A program made the position numbers and the translations under genes. From Siphonodentalium dalli (lineage: Eukaryota; Mollusca; Scaphopoda; Gadilida; Siphonodentaliidae): 64,000 bases of DNA. Positions within the stretch are counted from its first letter, which is position 1. Every line of letters starts with the position of its first letter. Positions 37,715 through 50,500 of this stretch are shown in pieces. The stretch is from NCBI GenBank assembly GCA_032622095.1, contig CP136063.1, positions 91,059,980 through 91,123,979 on the forward strand, in the 5' to 3' direction. The notes beneath the pieces were generated by a model. That model had not been told where the DNA came from. It saw only the letters and a program-made list of their open reading frames with translations, and searched no databases.

Positions 37715-37875
37715 AATAAAGAAATTTCCAGAGAAAATGAGACCTAAGCAGAATGAGGTCCCCAGAGGGTGAATTTGCTGATGTTAGCCCACTATGCGGA
37801 ATAGCGTCACTAAATTCACCCTCTGGGGACCTCATTCTGCAAATGTCAGACACACTAAACTCATGCTTGAACAAG
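37715..37875. repeat. Double-hairpin repeat, half copy
   Basis: One hairpin plus the flanking GGTGAATTTGCTGATG variant and the ACACTAAACTCATGCTTG tip, located 0.5 kb past the 3' end of the dystrophin-like coding sequence. Confidence 0.7.
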
Positions 37876-38194
37876 ATTCACTGCATGTAATTCATATAAT
37901 AAGAATGTTGAAAGCTGCCAATTTGGATATAAAATTTATAAAAAATAATTACCGTAAGCAAAATTATTCTCTATTCACATTTGATAACCCAAGCGTAGCC
38001 TATCACTTTAATGAACAAATTAATTATGCCCCTGTAAAAAATCATTATAGGACTAGAGTTTTATCACATCTTATTGTCATACAAATAAACATTCATTTGG
38101 TTATAAGCAATGTAATCTATTGTCATCACTTTTCCATACATTCTATTGATACGATAATCAACTCAGGTTTCCAGTTGTTGAACCAAATCAACAT

Positions 38195-38200
38195 TTTATT
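38195..38200 (-). terminator. Candidate poly(A) signal AATAAA
   Basis: AATAAA on the minus strand lies about 170 nt after the stop of the dystrophin-like gene and is the first canonical hexamer I noticed downstream. Confidence 0.45.
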
Positions 38201-38371
38201 TAAATAATCCAATAATTACTATGCTGCCATTATAAACTAGAGAGAAACAAAAAAGACATAATAGATTTTAATATGTGACATAGTGGCACCACGTTAGAAG
38301 TATAAAACTAAAGGCTATATTCATGGCATGATAAACAGAGATGCTTCCAATAATAGATATCAAAGCATGGT

Positions 38372-38538
38372 TCACCGATTGAGATCGCCTGAAATTGAAT
38401 GTCGTTGGCGTTCTGTATTAATTGGAACTTGCATAGGAGCTGATTTTTGAACAAAGTTCGTCATTGCATTTCCGACATTTGCTGCCTCCCGGACAAACTC
38501 ATCATGGCTAGTGGAGAATGTGTTAGTTGTAGACATTA
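38372..38538 (-). CDS. Dystrophin-like terminal coding exon
   Basis: The acceptor TTTGCAG precedes 54 codons and a TGA at 38374-38372. [20 protein letters not shown] is an amphipathic segment like those near the C-terminus of invertebrate dystrophins. The phase (1+2) fits the preceding exon. Confidence 0.75.
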
Positions 38539-41500
38539 CTGCAAAGAAAGAAATAAATCTCAATTAACATTTGCTATACGTGTACTAGTATATCGCTCCC
38601 ACTCAATTATAAAAGTATACATTGGAAGAATCAATTATTCATCGATAGGGTTGTTAAAAAAAATAAAAGCAGACAACAGAAAATATAAACTGCAGAAGGA
38701 TTACTATTCATTGGAGGGAAAATGTACAGATAGTAAGTTCAACAAATGACCAATGTTGAAGTTATTATCTCAACATTTCCTAAGGAATAACTGCTCATCA
38801 ATGAGAATTTGGTATAGAAATGGTCAATATAAATAACTATCACACAGGCACCGTTACACTATCAAGATGCGTTTTGGGGTCATCGGCCATACACAGGAGT
38901 TTGTATATTTTGACAACAATTTGGACACAGATGCATGTAGGTATTGGATGTTTTTTATGCTGACTAGTTCTGTGAATATAGTTTATTGTTTTGAGCATTA
39001 ACTTTTCTACAAGTTTGCAAAGAGATTTCCGGATGGTAATGACTTGAACTCTGTCAGGACATCCGGTTTGGTGGTGTCTTGATGCCCAAATCTGCCAAAA
39101 TTCCATTCCTATTATTGCATAAATCCTTGGGGTATCATGAATCTGTGCCATTTGTGAAAAATCTAAACAGACAACCAACTATTTTAGCGAGCTATTTTCA
39201 AAGTAGTATCTATGCTGCTTCATTGTGGAAAGTCTTGTTGAAATCTAAGAACCCATATTTTTATTATAAATGGTCGAAGATAGCCCGATATTGGACAAAA
39301 ATATAGGTTTAAATTGTTATTTATTAAGTTTTATCATAGGTAACTACTATGAAACAGGACATAAAACTGGAAAGCATGTAATGTCCTGAACCTGGCTCTT
39401 GAATCTATTAACGGCCTAAAATACACATTCACCATTAAATAGCCTTGATAGTGTAATGATACCATAGTTATAATGGTTGTCCATGGGGATGGGTAGTTTT
39501 TATTTGTAAAAAATTATAGATCTTTTGAGAAATTTATGGTTTTGACCTTTTTTAAGTTGTTTATTTGTGACACAAAGATAGTTTTTGTGAATAAAAATAA
39601 AAAAAACCCAAGTCATTAATATCTCAATTATTCTCATTTTCCATTGTTATTATGACTTGATAGAAAGGTTTGGTGAGAAGTCTTAACCCTTTCAGTGCCA
39701 GGTCCGATTTTTGTATCAACCCATATACCCTGTGCCAATGCATTCTCTTATATATGCGAGTCGACCATAGGTCGCCTTGCATATATAAGAGAATGCATTG
39801 GCCTAACAATTTTTCATCATTTGTTATTATTTTTACAATTTTTTACAATTTTAATAATTTTTGGGCATCAAAATTATTACTATGAATACTTGGTGATAGT
39901 TTTTTAGTTATAACATGCCCCTAAGGTTTTAACCAGTTTGTTTTTAAATTCGCTATAGCATGCTTAAGCATACCCAAGACAAATTCAACCCAAAAAAAAA
40001 AAAAAAAAAAAAAAAAAATAATTAAATCGTTGTCACCTTAACAGAACATACCAATAATTTGTACTTTTAGGAATCTATGGGACATTCAATTCATGAATCA
40101 AAAGTGTTTAACCCTTTCATGACGGGAGCTGCGCTGGTGCAGCATTAAAGATCCTGTGCCAGTGCATTCTCTTATATATGCGAGTCTCCCATTGGGAGCC
40201 TCACATATATAAGAGAATGCACTGGCTTACAAGGTAATTAATGTTAGGCCAATGTATTCTCTTATATTGCATAATATATGAGAATGCATTGGCACAGGGT
40301 TTTCGCAAAATTTCAGGAAGCTCAGGTCATGGAAGGTCTAAATTGCAGTAACTCACCTGACATATTGGTTGGGAACATTCGGTTCATCTTATTCACCAAG
40401 CCGTTCAGTTCTTCATCCTCTGAATAACACTGTGAACGAGCCATGCTTGGTAGTGTAAAATGTGTGCTATTATTGTCACCAATATCATCTATGCTCTTCC
40501 AAGCAGTTTTGTTAAAGAATGATGTCCCTGACATATTAGGAGTCCTTGGTGTGAGATGAAACCTGTTGAAATTGTTTCGATTTACAGCGATTGGAGTCCT
40601 ATTAACAGGAATTGGAGACGGATATTCACACTTCACTTTTGGCTGAAATTTCAAATCTGCCGGAAATTCAGGTTCGGGATATTCTTTGCGAATCGGAGAC
40701 GGAATCCGCCGAGTGTTTTTGACAGGAGGCTTCCCATGAACAATAGCTGAATGCTTCACTTTTGGAGAGGCAACTTCCGTGTGAATTTTCTTCGTTCGGA
40801 AAGGACTAGGTTTTAATGGTGATTTACGACTGCTATCGGTTGATTTCTCGGCCAGTTGAGTATTGTTCTCGAGCCTTTGACTCAATGCACTTCGTTCACT
40901 GTTAGCGGAGCTGCAGTGAGACGGCGGTGACGGCTGCGAGCTGTTTGGATTGGACGGAAAGCTGCTCAGTCGCGAGCTGGATGTGGCCGACAATGCACTG
41001 GTTGACCTCTTTTCAGTGCTCATTCCGGGTTTATATGAAGGATTCAGGAACAATGGATTGATTGAGAATCTGTTTGGACCAGCATTGTTCTCTAAACTTG
41101 AAAGAGGATTTTTCTGGAAGAAGAGAAATGTATGGTTATTCATGTAACTAAAAACATTCTAACTGATCATAGTCATCTGTATTTCTGCTTCACACTCAGA
41201 CATGAACTGACTATAAAAGTTCTTATATGGACTATTGTCTCAAGGGGAAATCAAAGAGGTATAACTGATTTAAAATGAAGAATTGAAGTATATAGCTGAA
41301 ACAAAAATAATAGTTGCTGCAATGTTTCAAGCGGCCAGCAAAACTGTAGAATAATATCTAAATCATGTGACCAACCATTAATTTGGATAGATGATTGTAT
41401 ACTTAGCTTTGTCCCTGAAGATGACCTGTTAATTTATTTCACAAATAGTTTATATCTAGTTTTGGATAGATTTAAATTCTAAACAGTTTCTAACCTATTA

Positions 41501-44500
41501 TTGAGCAATGTAAAATGCAAAATCAATGATTCAATAATGACAGATATGAAAGTCATTATCAGATAAGAGCTTATTAATTTAGACAGGGACAGAGAATTTC
41601 AATTGCCAACATATTTGTGAGTTAAAAGTACAAAAGTGTGAAATTTTAGAGTTGTTCCCCCTACCCCAATAGCCACTAATTATGTCACTGTTAAAAGTTT
41701 GTATGCATTACCCTTTGGTCTTCAGGAGCTCCATCAAACGATTGGTTGCTTTCTGTGTCTGACCTTTGTCGAAGTTCAGCTAACTCATGCTGCAACTGTC
41801 TGAAAATGACAAGAAACACAAAATCAACTTAGAAAAAATATTATCAGATTACAGGAAGACGAACAATGAGTGTAGTGGTACTAAATGTGTATTATACAAC
41901 CATAATGTGAGTGAAGCAATTTTTTGTGGCACAATAACAGCCTATAAGGCCAAAAAAAATTAATGAATTGATTCTCAGGCACCGCCGCCTAACTCTTTTT
42001 ATTTGAAATCCAAACAACCAACGATCAAATAATTCAAATCGCAGCCGATTCGCGTTCAATTGGCGAGTTCTTGGCGAGTTCTTGGCGAGTTCTTGGCGAG
42101 TTCTCCGTTTGCGGAAGTGCCGGAATTCGCTATTTCCGGTTTACGATTTTAGCACGTGGTAATGTAATAATTACGACAGGAATACCACTTCGAAACGAAC
42201 TACGGCGAGTTATGGCAGTGCGCTGCTGGGGAGATGAGCCTCGGTATTTACGCAAAAAACATGATTAAATAAAGCGAACTAATGTCATTCATTAAAGCAG
42301 GTTGCATTATTTACAGTTATTTATAAGTTCACAAACAAACGAGTCGTGCCGTTTCTTCACCGGCAAATTCCGTGATTTGAAAAAACACGATGTTGTTGAC
42401 ATACTATATTTCGTGACAAAATTGTCAGAAAATGGGCTGTATTGTCCATAGAATGCGATAAAACAATTGGGCAAATGGCCGAAAAAATATTCATTGATGA
42501 GGATGAATCGGCCGAGTCGATACCGACAAATATAAACCCCTATATTTGTGAAAATGACATTGACACTTTTCTCCAAACTCTCTCTGAAGGACCACCAGTT
42601 TCAAACATTTGACCCAGCTCAGCCCAAGGACATCCAAGCACTCTATGACCAATTAAAAACAATTGATGATTCGATTGATGCATCTGAAAGTACTATGCTC
42701 AATTCAAATCCAAAGCTGGTTTGCACAAATTTATTGAGCATTGCTGCACCTTGAAACATTATACTTTCACAATTAAAAAGTGTGGTGACTCAAGTTGCGA
42801 TATTTGCAAAGCATGTCGCTTGCCAACAGAAACATTCTCAGAGCTTCATGCATTACCAGACCCAGTACCAGAACCAGACGAGGAACATTACAAATCATTT
42901 AATGAGCTGTATGGAAAAGAGACATCAGAAATGTATAGACCCTCCCTTGTTACCAAGACAAAAAATTCTCACTGTATTCCATTCACACCGTCAGCACAGA
43001 CTGCGAATAATGTCAAACGAGTTTTGAAGTGCACTGAATGTGATAAATCCAGGTTGCTTTATGGTGACAAGAAAGTCAATGTCAATGACTTGGCTGTGCT
43101 AGACCGTTTTCTCGAACTTTATGACTATTCATGTGGTTCCACACTTAAAGAGCTCATGCATCCAAAAGCACCTACAATAAACCGCATTCTTGAGAGGGTG
43201 TATGTTCGACAGAACTTTAAATGCTCTGACCAAATCGAAATTCCATATTTCAGCTGTAAATCCTTCCCAGACATCTGCATAAAATGTGGTGGAATGGAAG
43301 ATTTGGACAAGGTTGATGGTTGCCATCCACAGTGTAAGACGTGTCTTGAAAAATTTCAGACAGTGCTATCTCGTAAGCGCAACTTCTCTAGTGAGAAACA
43401 GGAGAAGTTGAAAGCTAAACGAAACAAGGCAAAATGAGCATGTCTGCAATTTCCCAAGACGCATTTAAACAGTGTGAATGGCAAACATCAGTTTAATACC
43501 TCACTATATTTAATATAATCATTCCATTTTCCGTCCTTTCATTTGCTTAGCTTTAAGAGGAACAACCTCGATGTTATTTTAGAAGTAGGATACTTCAATG
43601 CATATATTTTATTTTATACACTTTTCCAGTTTTATTTCACTACTAGTCTGTTGTTTTGTTTTGTTTATTGGTTCGCAGTTTCAATTATAATGATTCCACA
43701 ATTAATTGAGCCTTCTGGTCTTGATTTCGGGGATCCCAGATGTATGTCTGAACTGGCCGCTGGAAATAAAAAATAAAAATAAAAACTGCCCTCCCTCATT
43801 CATTTGAAAAAAAATTGTCTGAGAATCAATTCATTAATTTTGTTTGGCCTAAGCTGCAAATGCAAAAAGGCCAGGACAATTTTCCCGAGATTGACAGAAA
43901 AAAGGGGAGAGAGGGTGTTCAAAATTTAATTAATTAAATATGCTGTTGGGACATATACATACTGGTATAAGAGAGGGAAGTCACTTCACACTTGAACAAA
44001 AATAGGACGAAGTGGCACATTTTTTTAGAAGATTTCTCTCAAGTCGCCCTCTAGGCTGGTCCCTGTATGTTATTATGTATATTTTATACAGTATATTTGT
44101 GAAATAGCTGACCTGTTCTCATCTTGTAGTTTACGCAAAGCCTCCTCCATCTCTCCGTGCTGCTGCATAAGCGATTCCACCATCGGAGGGGAGCTTATCT
44201 GTAAAATTCAACCATTAAATCAACCATTTATATAGGATAACCATCGGAGATAAGCTGTAAACATATCAAGTCAACTATTAACTCAACTATTATAGTTGAC
44301 CAAATAAGTAAACAATTCAAATCAGACCAATAATGAGGCGACTATAAAAGTCCTTCTAGTTCATTCCTACTGGTTGCAGTGTGGGAAGAGTGGAAACCAT
44401 TTAAATTTTTGGTTAAAGACATATTATGGACTTATTCGAGTTTGGGAAACTGATAAGTTAGTACTCATGTGTTATGCCAACCTGGGGAATGTAGCATTCT

Positions 44501-47500
44501 ACTAACATCGCCGAACATTCCAAAGAAATCGACCATACCACACCCTAGAAAAAATAGTCAGAACTACGCTCAAGCGATAAACTCACACAATTGATTTCGA
44601 TATTGAGAGTCCTTGAATTTAATTAATATATAAGAATGGAAGAGTGTTGTCAATTTGGATTAATATTCATAGAAATAACAACCTTGAGCAAGATTTTCTC
44701 CATTTCTCCATCACACAACCGGAGTGTTTCACATCACTTTAAAAATAAGTTGTCGGCAGGATTGTAAACCAACTAGTTAAAATATTGTCATCTAAACATG
44801 TAAATAGTCATCCCTAAATTCAGCCAGAACAAATTTTTTGATAGCAAAACATGTGGAAATGATTCCACTAATGAGAGGCACATCACATAATGTACTTACA
44901 ACAATGACGATGTATGTTGCCAATTTGGATACTTAATTTTGTCAGATACTAGCATCATACTACTTTCACTTTTTGTGGAAGACCTATTTTTGCTTAAAGG
45001 GACCCAAGGCACGTGCAAAAAATATAAAAGTATGTAAAAACATCACCACTAAGAAGAACATGGTGAAATAGATAAACTTTGTTCTTATATTCATTATTGA
45101 TAGTTAAATAAAAAAAATTGAGAAAGTGTTGAAACCATTGTTATGTAAACAAAACTGTTACATTGATTTGTTAACAAATAGCACTAATCGTATAGTAAGT
45201 TCAAATATTTTATGATTTTCAGAATATTTTTCAATGCTTTGACATTTTCTAATGTTTACCGTAAAGTTTTGATTAAACTTTGGTATCTAATTGGAATTTG
45301 GATTGGTAATGCCACTGTAACAGTAATGTTTACATAACAATGGTTTTCACATGCAAAATCTCATCATTGGAGAGTAATTAATAATAAAAATAAGAACAAA
45401 ATAAATCTATTTTTACTCGTCTTGTTTATGATAGTGTTTTCTGGATTTTTATAAAATTGACGTTATTTCGTATGAACCCAATTCCAAGGCCTTGAGCCCC
45501 TTTAATGGTTAATTCCATAGTCTCTTTCAGTGAGCACAAAGCTTTCGATATCTCAGATGCATTATTTCTAACAATTACAGTAAACAGATTCCATATCATA
45601 CCTCTCTGATTGACAATCGTTTCCGAATCTCGGCAGGTTTCATCTTCTTAGTGTTAGTAGAAGGGACTTCATCGTAGGAAAGTTTCTGCCTATGAGAGCA
45701 AGTGATGAAGAGAATTGAGTGATAAAAGAGATGAATTTTAGTGTAAAATATGACACAAACAATGAAGGGAAATAAAACAAATTGCCACCAGGGTTCCTCT
45801 GCTTACAAACACTTTATGGGTGTGAAAATAATAATTTTTATTCAAGGACAAATGATAGTGTTAGGTGTCAATTTTATAATTATTTTTATTTCCAGAATAT
45901 TAACAGATTTAGAAGGACAGTATGAAATGTTTTCCAAGAGTTGGTGGTACTCTCTCAAAAAACCTGAAGCCATCTTCGGATAAGTTGAAATTGTATTCTC
46001 AGCATAATGGCCATTAAAATAATATATCTCTGTTCTCAGGCAATTAGTTCTCAATTTTGAGATGAGGGAGGGAGGCTGTATTTTTTTTCTTCTGCTCAAA
46101 ATATGGAAAACATACTCCAGAACAAAAAAAAATTCATTTTTGACATTCAAATCCAATATTACTAACAGAAAATATTGAAAAAAATGTATAACAAAACTTT
46201 TTTTTCAGTGACAAGGGGTGCCTGAGTATTTATTAGGCCTAAGCTTTCAGTTGTCATGTGACACCAGGTTGGGTTATTCACAATGTTTGTCATACATCAA
46301 AGACTTTTTTGTTAAGATTTTGAACTATTTTTCCTGAGAAGTAAGCCATAAAGTGCTGAGTTATATTAAATTTTAACAGATCAATGAAGAAAGAAACAAG
46401 AAACAAAGCAGTCAATGTCATAAAAGCAAGTTCAAGGGCAATGTTCGATGTGTCCATACCCTAACCATTCACAAAGTATTGGACACAGTATGAAGCAAAA
46501 CTATTTGTAAAGCCTAAGTCTGGTTTCACCCTAAAATCACGCAGAGGACAATAATTCTTTGGGCCTTTTAAAATTCAGGTAAAATATCTGACCGGTCTTA
46601 AATTCAAATAATGTGATGTCCAATGGAATGAGGTATTATAAATCATATAGAAAATGTGCTTTCTTGGCTGTAACATTTTTATGAACATCTGACAGTTTAG
46701 AATTAGGAGAGAAGGATGCAAAAGACAGTGAAAGGTTTTTTATTCAGGTGTAGAAATGCACAAATCACACAAAACGAAGGAAACTCAGCCAAAAAGCTAG
46801 GGTAGGCAGGAAAGATTATCACATTTCAAAGGTATGCCAGATCTGCAGGGTATCTTCTATATGGGGTACCCTCTTGGGTCTGACTGCCAAACTTTTTATT
46901 GTTATAAACTTTGAATATAGGACCTTGAATAAATCTTAAAATTTCTGACAGTTCAATACACTGAACATCATTCTACAGGAGGAGGAATTGATTAACCCTT
47001 ATTCCAACGTATCGTCTTTTGACGTCTTTTGTTGTAGCGTCCGTATCGTCTTTTGTTGTAGCATCCGTATCGTCTTTTGACATCTTTAATTTTTGCATTT
47101 TCAACACTCGGATTTGAGACTCAAATATAGAGTAATAATGACGATTTACATTGATTGTGTTTTGTTCTGCTGATGGTTAAGATCATGAAGGGCACATATT
47201 AAATCCTTTCTTCCTTTGCTGGGCTTTAGATTTGCAAAATGTTTACTTAGAATGCTGGTTTGGCCGACAAAATGAAAACAAACGAAATAGAAACACGTGG
47301 TTTCGACGAAAACAAAAGTTGTTGTCAGAGACACTTCCTTGTTGATTGCGTTATGCGTGGCCGCGAGGGTAATCTATGTAAAATATGACAACTTAAAATT
47401 GATATTTATATTGGATTATGTATTATTTCTTAAGTGGTGATTTTATATTTCCAAATAATGCAATATGAACATTTTTCCCAGCCGTAATTAAATCGGCCAC

Positions 47501-50500
47501 AGCTAAGCAAAATCTCAGCGTGACAGTTGCGGAACTGGCCATTGGGATGTTTTTCCTGTCGAGTCAGGTCGAGTTCCATTATGATTGTCACTTCATCCAT
47601 GAAAAAAGATTTTTATAATAATATATTTTTTAATGGACTAACATCATAATGAAGGCACGTATTTCCACCTTGCCTTCCTAAATATTAAAAAATGTTGACA
47701 TAGAGTATGTTCTCAGTCTCGTATTGGCTGACAAAATGAAAACAAACGAAACAGAAACACGTGGTTCACTGGTAGCGAATTTTCGAAGAAGACGAAATTT
47801 GATCAATATTTAATGTAGGTGAACTTCTCCACAAACCAAATGTTGTGAAACATATTCATTAAGTGTCACAATTGTTGTTTAATTTGAGAACTCGAACATT
47901 GCAATTCCAAATTGATCACTCAAAGTGGATCTTTCTGCTTTTATTGCACAAATTTACTCTGCGAAATCAGGTTATGTCGGAGCATCGGAATATTATTTCC
48001 GGTTGTAATGTAACTACGGACGCGGCCGTTGTTGTGCTATCGGCGGGATTCTGAACACATAATTAAAACTTTTTTATATATATTATCTACAAATTTAGTA
48101 TAATAAATTGATGAGATATTACTTTTATATGTCCATCTGTTCAAGATTTCAAATATACCGCGCAAAAGACCATCGACCCTGATCGATCGAGAAAGAAATC
48201 AATAAAAAAAAAAGTAAATATCTCCTGGTTTGACATCAAGTCAGCCCAATGCGGGTGCTTCTAACTAAAGGTGATTTTTGACTCACATGTGTGATAAAAT
48301 GAAGATAAACGGTTGTTTATATGCACATATTTAGTTCGTCTATTGGTTTATGTTTCCATTATCGTATTCACAGATGACGCTTATTAAAGTGAAAGCATGT
48401 TTGTTGTTGCATATCGGATGATACACATGGCACATATACCTGTGGCCAGTGTGGGGAAACACCCAATGATATTATAACGTCAAATTCCTGTTGGCTAACG
48501 TAATTACCTTCATACCTGTTGACGTTGGCTATATGACGTGGTTTAACTACATGTGCTGTTGGGAAAAGGGTTAAGTGACATCTTCAAAAGACAAGTCCCT
48601 GTTTCTGATTGCCGAATCTGTTGCAGTTAAATGAGAAAATATATCTCCAGGATTTTATCATAATTGCCAATTCTAACTTCATGCTTTCTACTGTAAAATA
48701 CACTGCATTTTCCAATTATTGCAAATAATGTAAAATAATTTATTCTATTATGTCATAAATCTGGCAGTATGTCCTATTAACTGGTTCAATAGCGAGTCTT
48801 TGGGCTTATACAAAGGCGATTCTACTGACATTTAAATTGAACGATTGGCTTGTTTTGCCAGTGGTACCACTCTCCTTATTCTTATCAGATACGCTGCAGA
48901 TCTGGGATATATGAGATGGATGGGTGTTGATGCAACTTATAAGCAGTGTAAGCATTCTCAATGCAGTTCAGTGGAGAAGAATGATGATTTACTTTTTAGG
49001 TTTGTCCTCCTCCTCAGCGTTTGGCAGATACGAGGGCTTTGTATTGGATTTCCGCTTCCGAGAGAGCTTGTTTTTTATAGTTTTCCAGAATGCCTTGGTA
49101 TTCTCTTTGGATGAAGTCTGAAGAAAATGGAATTGCTCACAATAAATAACAAGAAAACAATTTGATGTGAAACCAAATGTGCAGAAAACTGTTTGAGTTA
49201 TCGCCCTGACATTGACAGATGCCCACTGTTTTGTTAAATCATTAAAGTCTGGTTGCTCGGACCTTACTGACTCTAAAGCCACACATGAGGTTGGGACCTG
49301 TATAAATTATTAACACCTAAAATTTTAAAATTAAAACTGAAAATTCCACACCTCCCGAGCAGTGCTTCCCCCGAGGCCTAAAATTTATGTGACAGAAATC
49401 TATCCCTTCAAATAGAAATGGGTACTTGATTATTCATAGAAAATCAGCATTTGAATCGCGATACTTTATTTTACATAGAAAATCAGCATTTGATTTGTGA
49501 TAAGCTGATTAGATAACTTATTTTTATTGATAATGATTACGACAAGCTCAGTACAGATGTTCTCAAAACAAACTTCAATATTGATCTTTATAAAGTATTG
49601 TTTGGAGGAATCTGTTACATCCTTGCATTATGCTGGTCCTTTGCGATGCCACGATCCATTGTGTGTTTGCCATTTACACAGAACTTCCTATTGTGACTGA
49701 TAAGTTCAATATTAGAATAAATGCAATATTGTAGATTAATCTTATCAGTTATAGCTGAATTGTACAATAATGTCAAACATGTCATCTAAATCTTTATTCT
49801 CAGAAATAAAAATCAAATTCCTCCATGTCACAATATAAACAACCACATTTGATCAACTGATACTACCAAGCCTGAGTTTAGTGTGCATGTCATTTGCAGA
49901 ATGAGGTCCCCGGAGGGTGAATTTAGTGATGCTATCCCGCATAGCAGGCTAGCATCACCAAATTCACCTTCTGGGGACCTCATTCTGCTTAGGCCTTATC
50001 TGCTATGGGAGACATGCACTCAGATTGAAGTTTCCAAATGGTGAATATTGTGATGTACACCCATTGGGAACCTAGATTATGCTATGTGTCATCTGCCAAT
50101 TTGGGGAGAAACTAAACTAAAAAAGACATAGAATCTATGTGAAGAAGTTTCTATAGAAATTTGATAATAAAGAAACTTTCCAGAGAAGATGAGGCCAAAG
50201 CAAAATGAGGTCTCCAGCGGGTGAATTTAGTGATGCTAGCCCACCGTGCTGGATAGCTTCACTAAATTCACCCTCTGAGGACCTCATTCTGCAAATGGCA
50301 GACACGCTATAATCAGGCTTGGGGACTACGGAAATGGCTTATTGCATTTCCACATCATTATAACTTATGAGCTGGACCTTGCATCGCATTGAAAATAGAA
50401 TCTCTCCATTGACTGTGTTAATGGATCAAATGTAACGGACATATTGCAACCGTCTGAATGCCTTAGTGATGTTATTTATGTTCCAATCTCCAGTCCTTCT

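Noticed and set aside
36884-37875. Repeated ORFs with a [11 protein letters not shown]-type start on both strands
   Set aside because: These are palindromic repeat arms read in different frames; the same peptide appears at every copy (49, 29787, 53798, 53952).
37794-38207. Plus-strand ORF of 137 codons
   Set aside because: It starts in a hairpin repeat and runs through AT-rich sequence beyond the gene's 3' end; no family resemblance.
40556-41147. Plus-strand ORFs within the large exon
   Set aside because: They are antisense shadows of the minus-strand Ser/Pro-rich exon.
48845-49114. Plus-strand ORF of 89 codons
   Set aside because: Overlaps the basic exon at 48993-49117 on the opposite strand, whose splice phases fit the gene.
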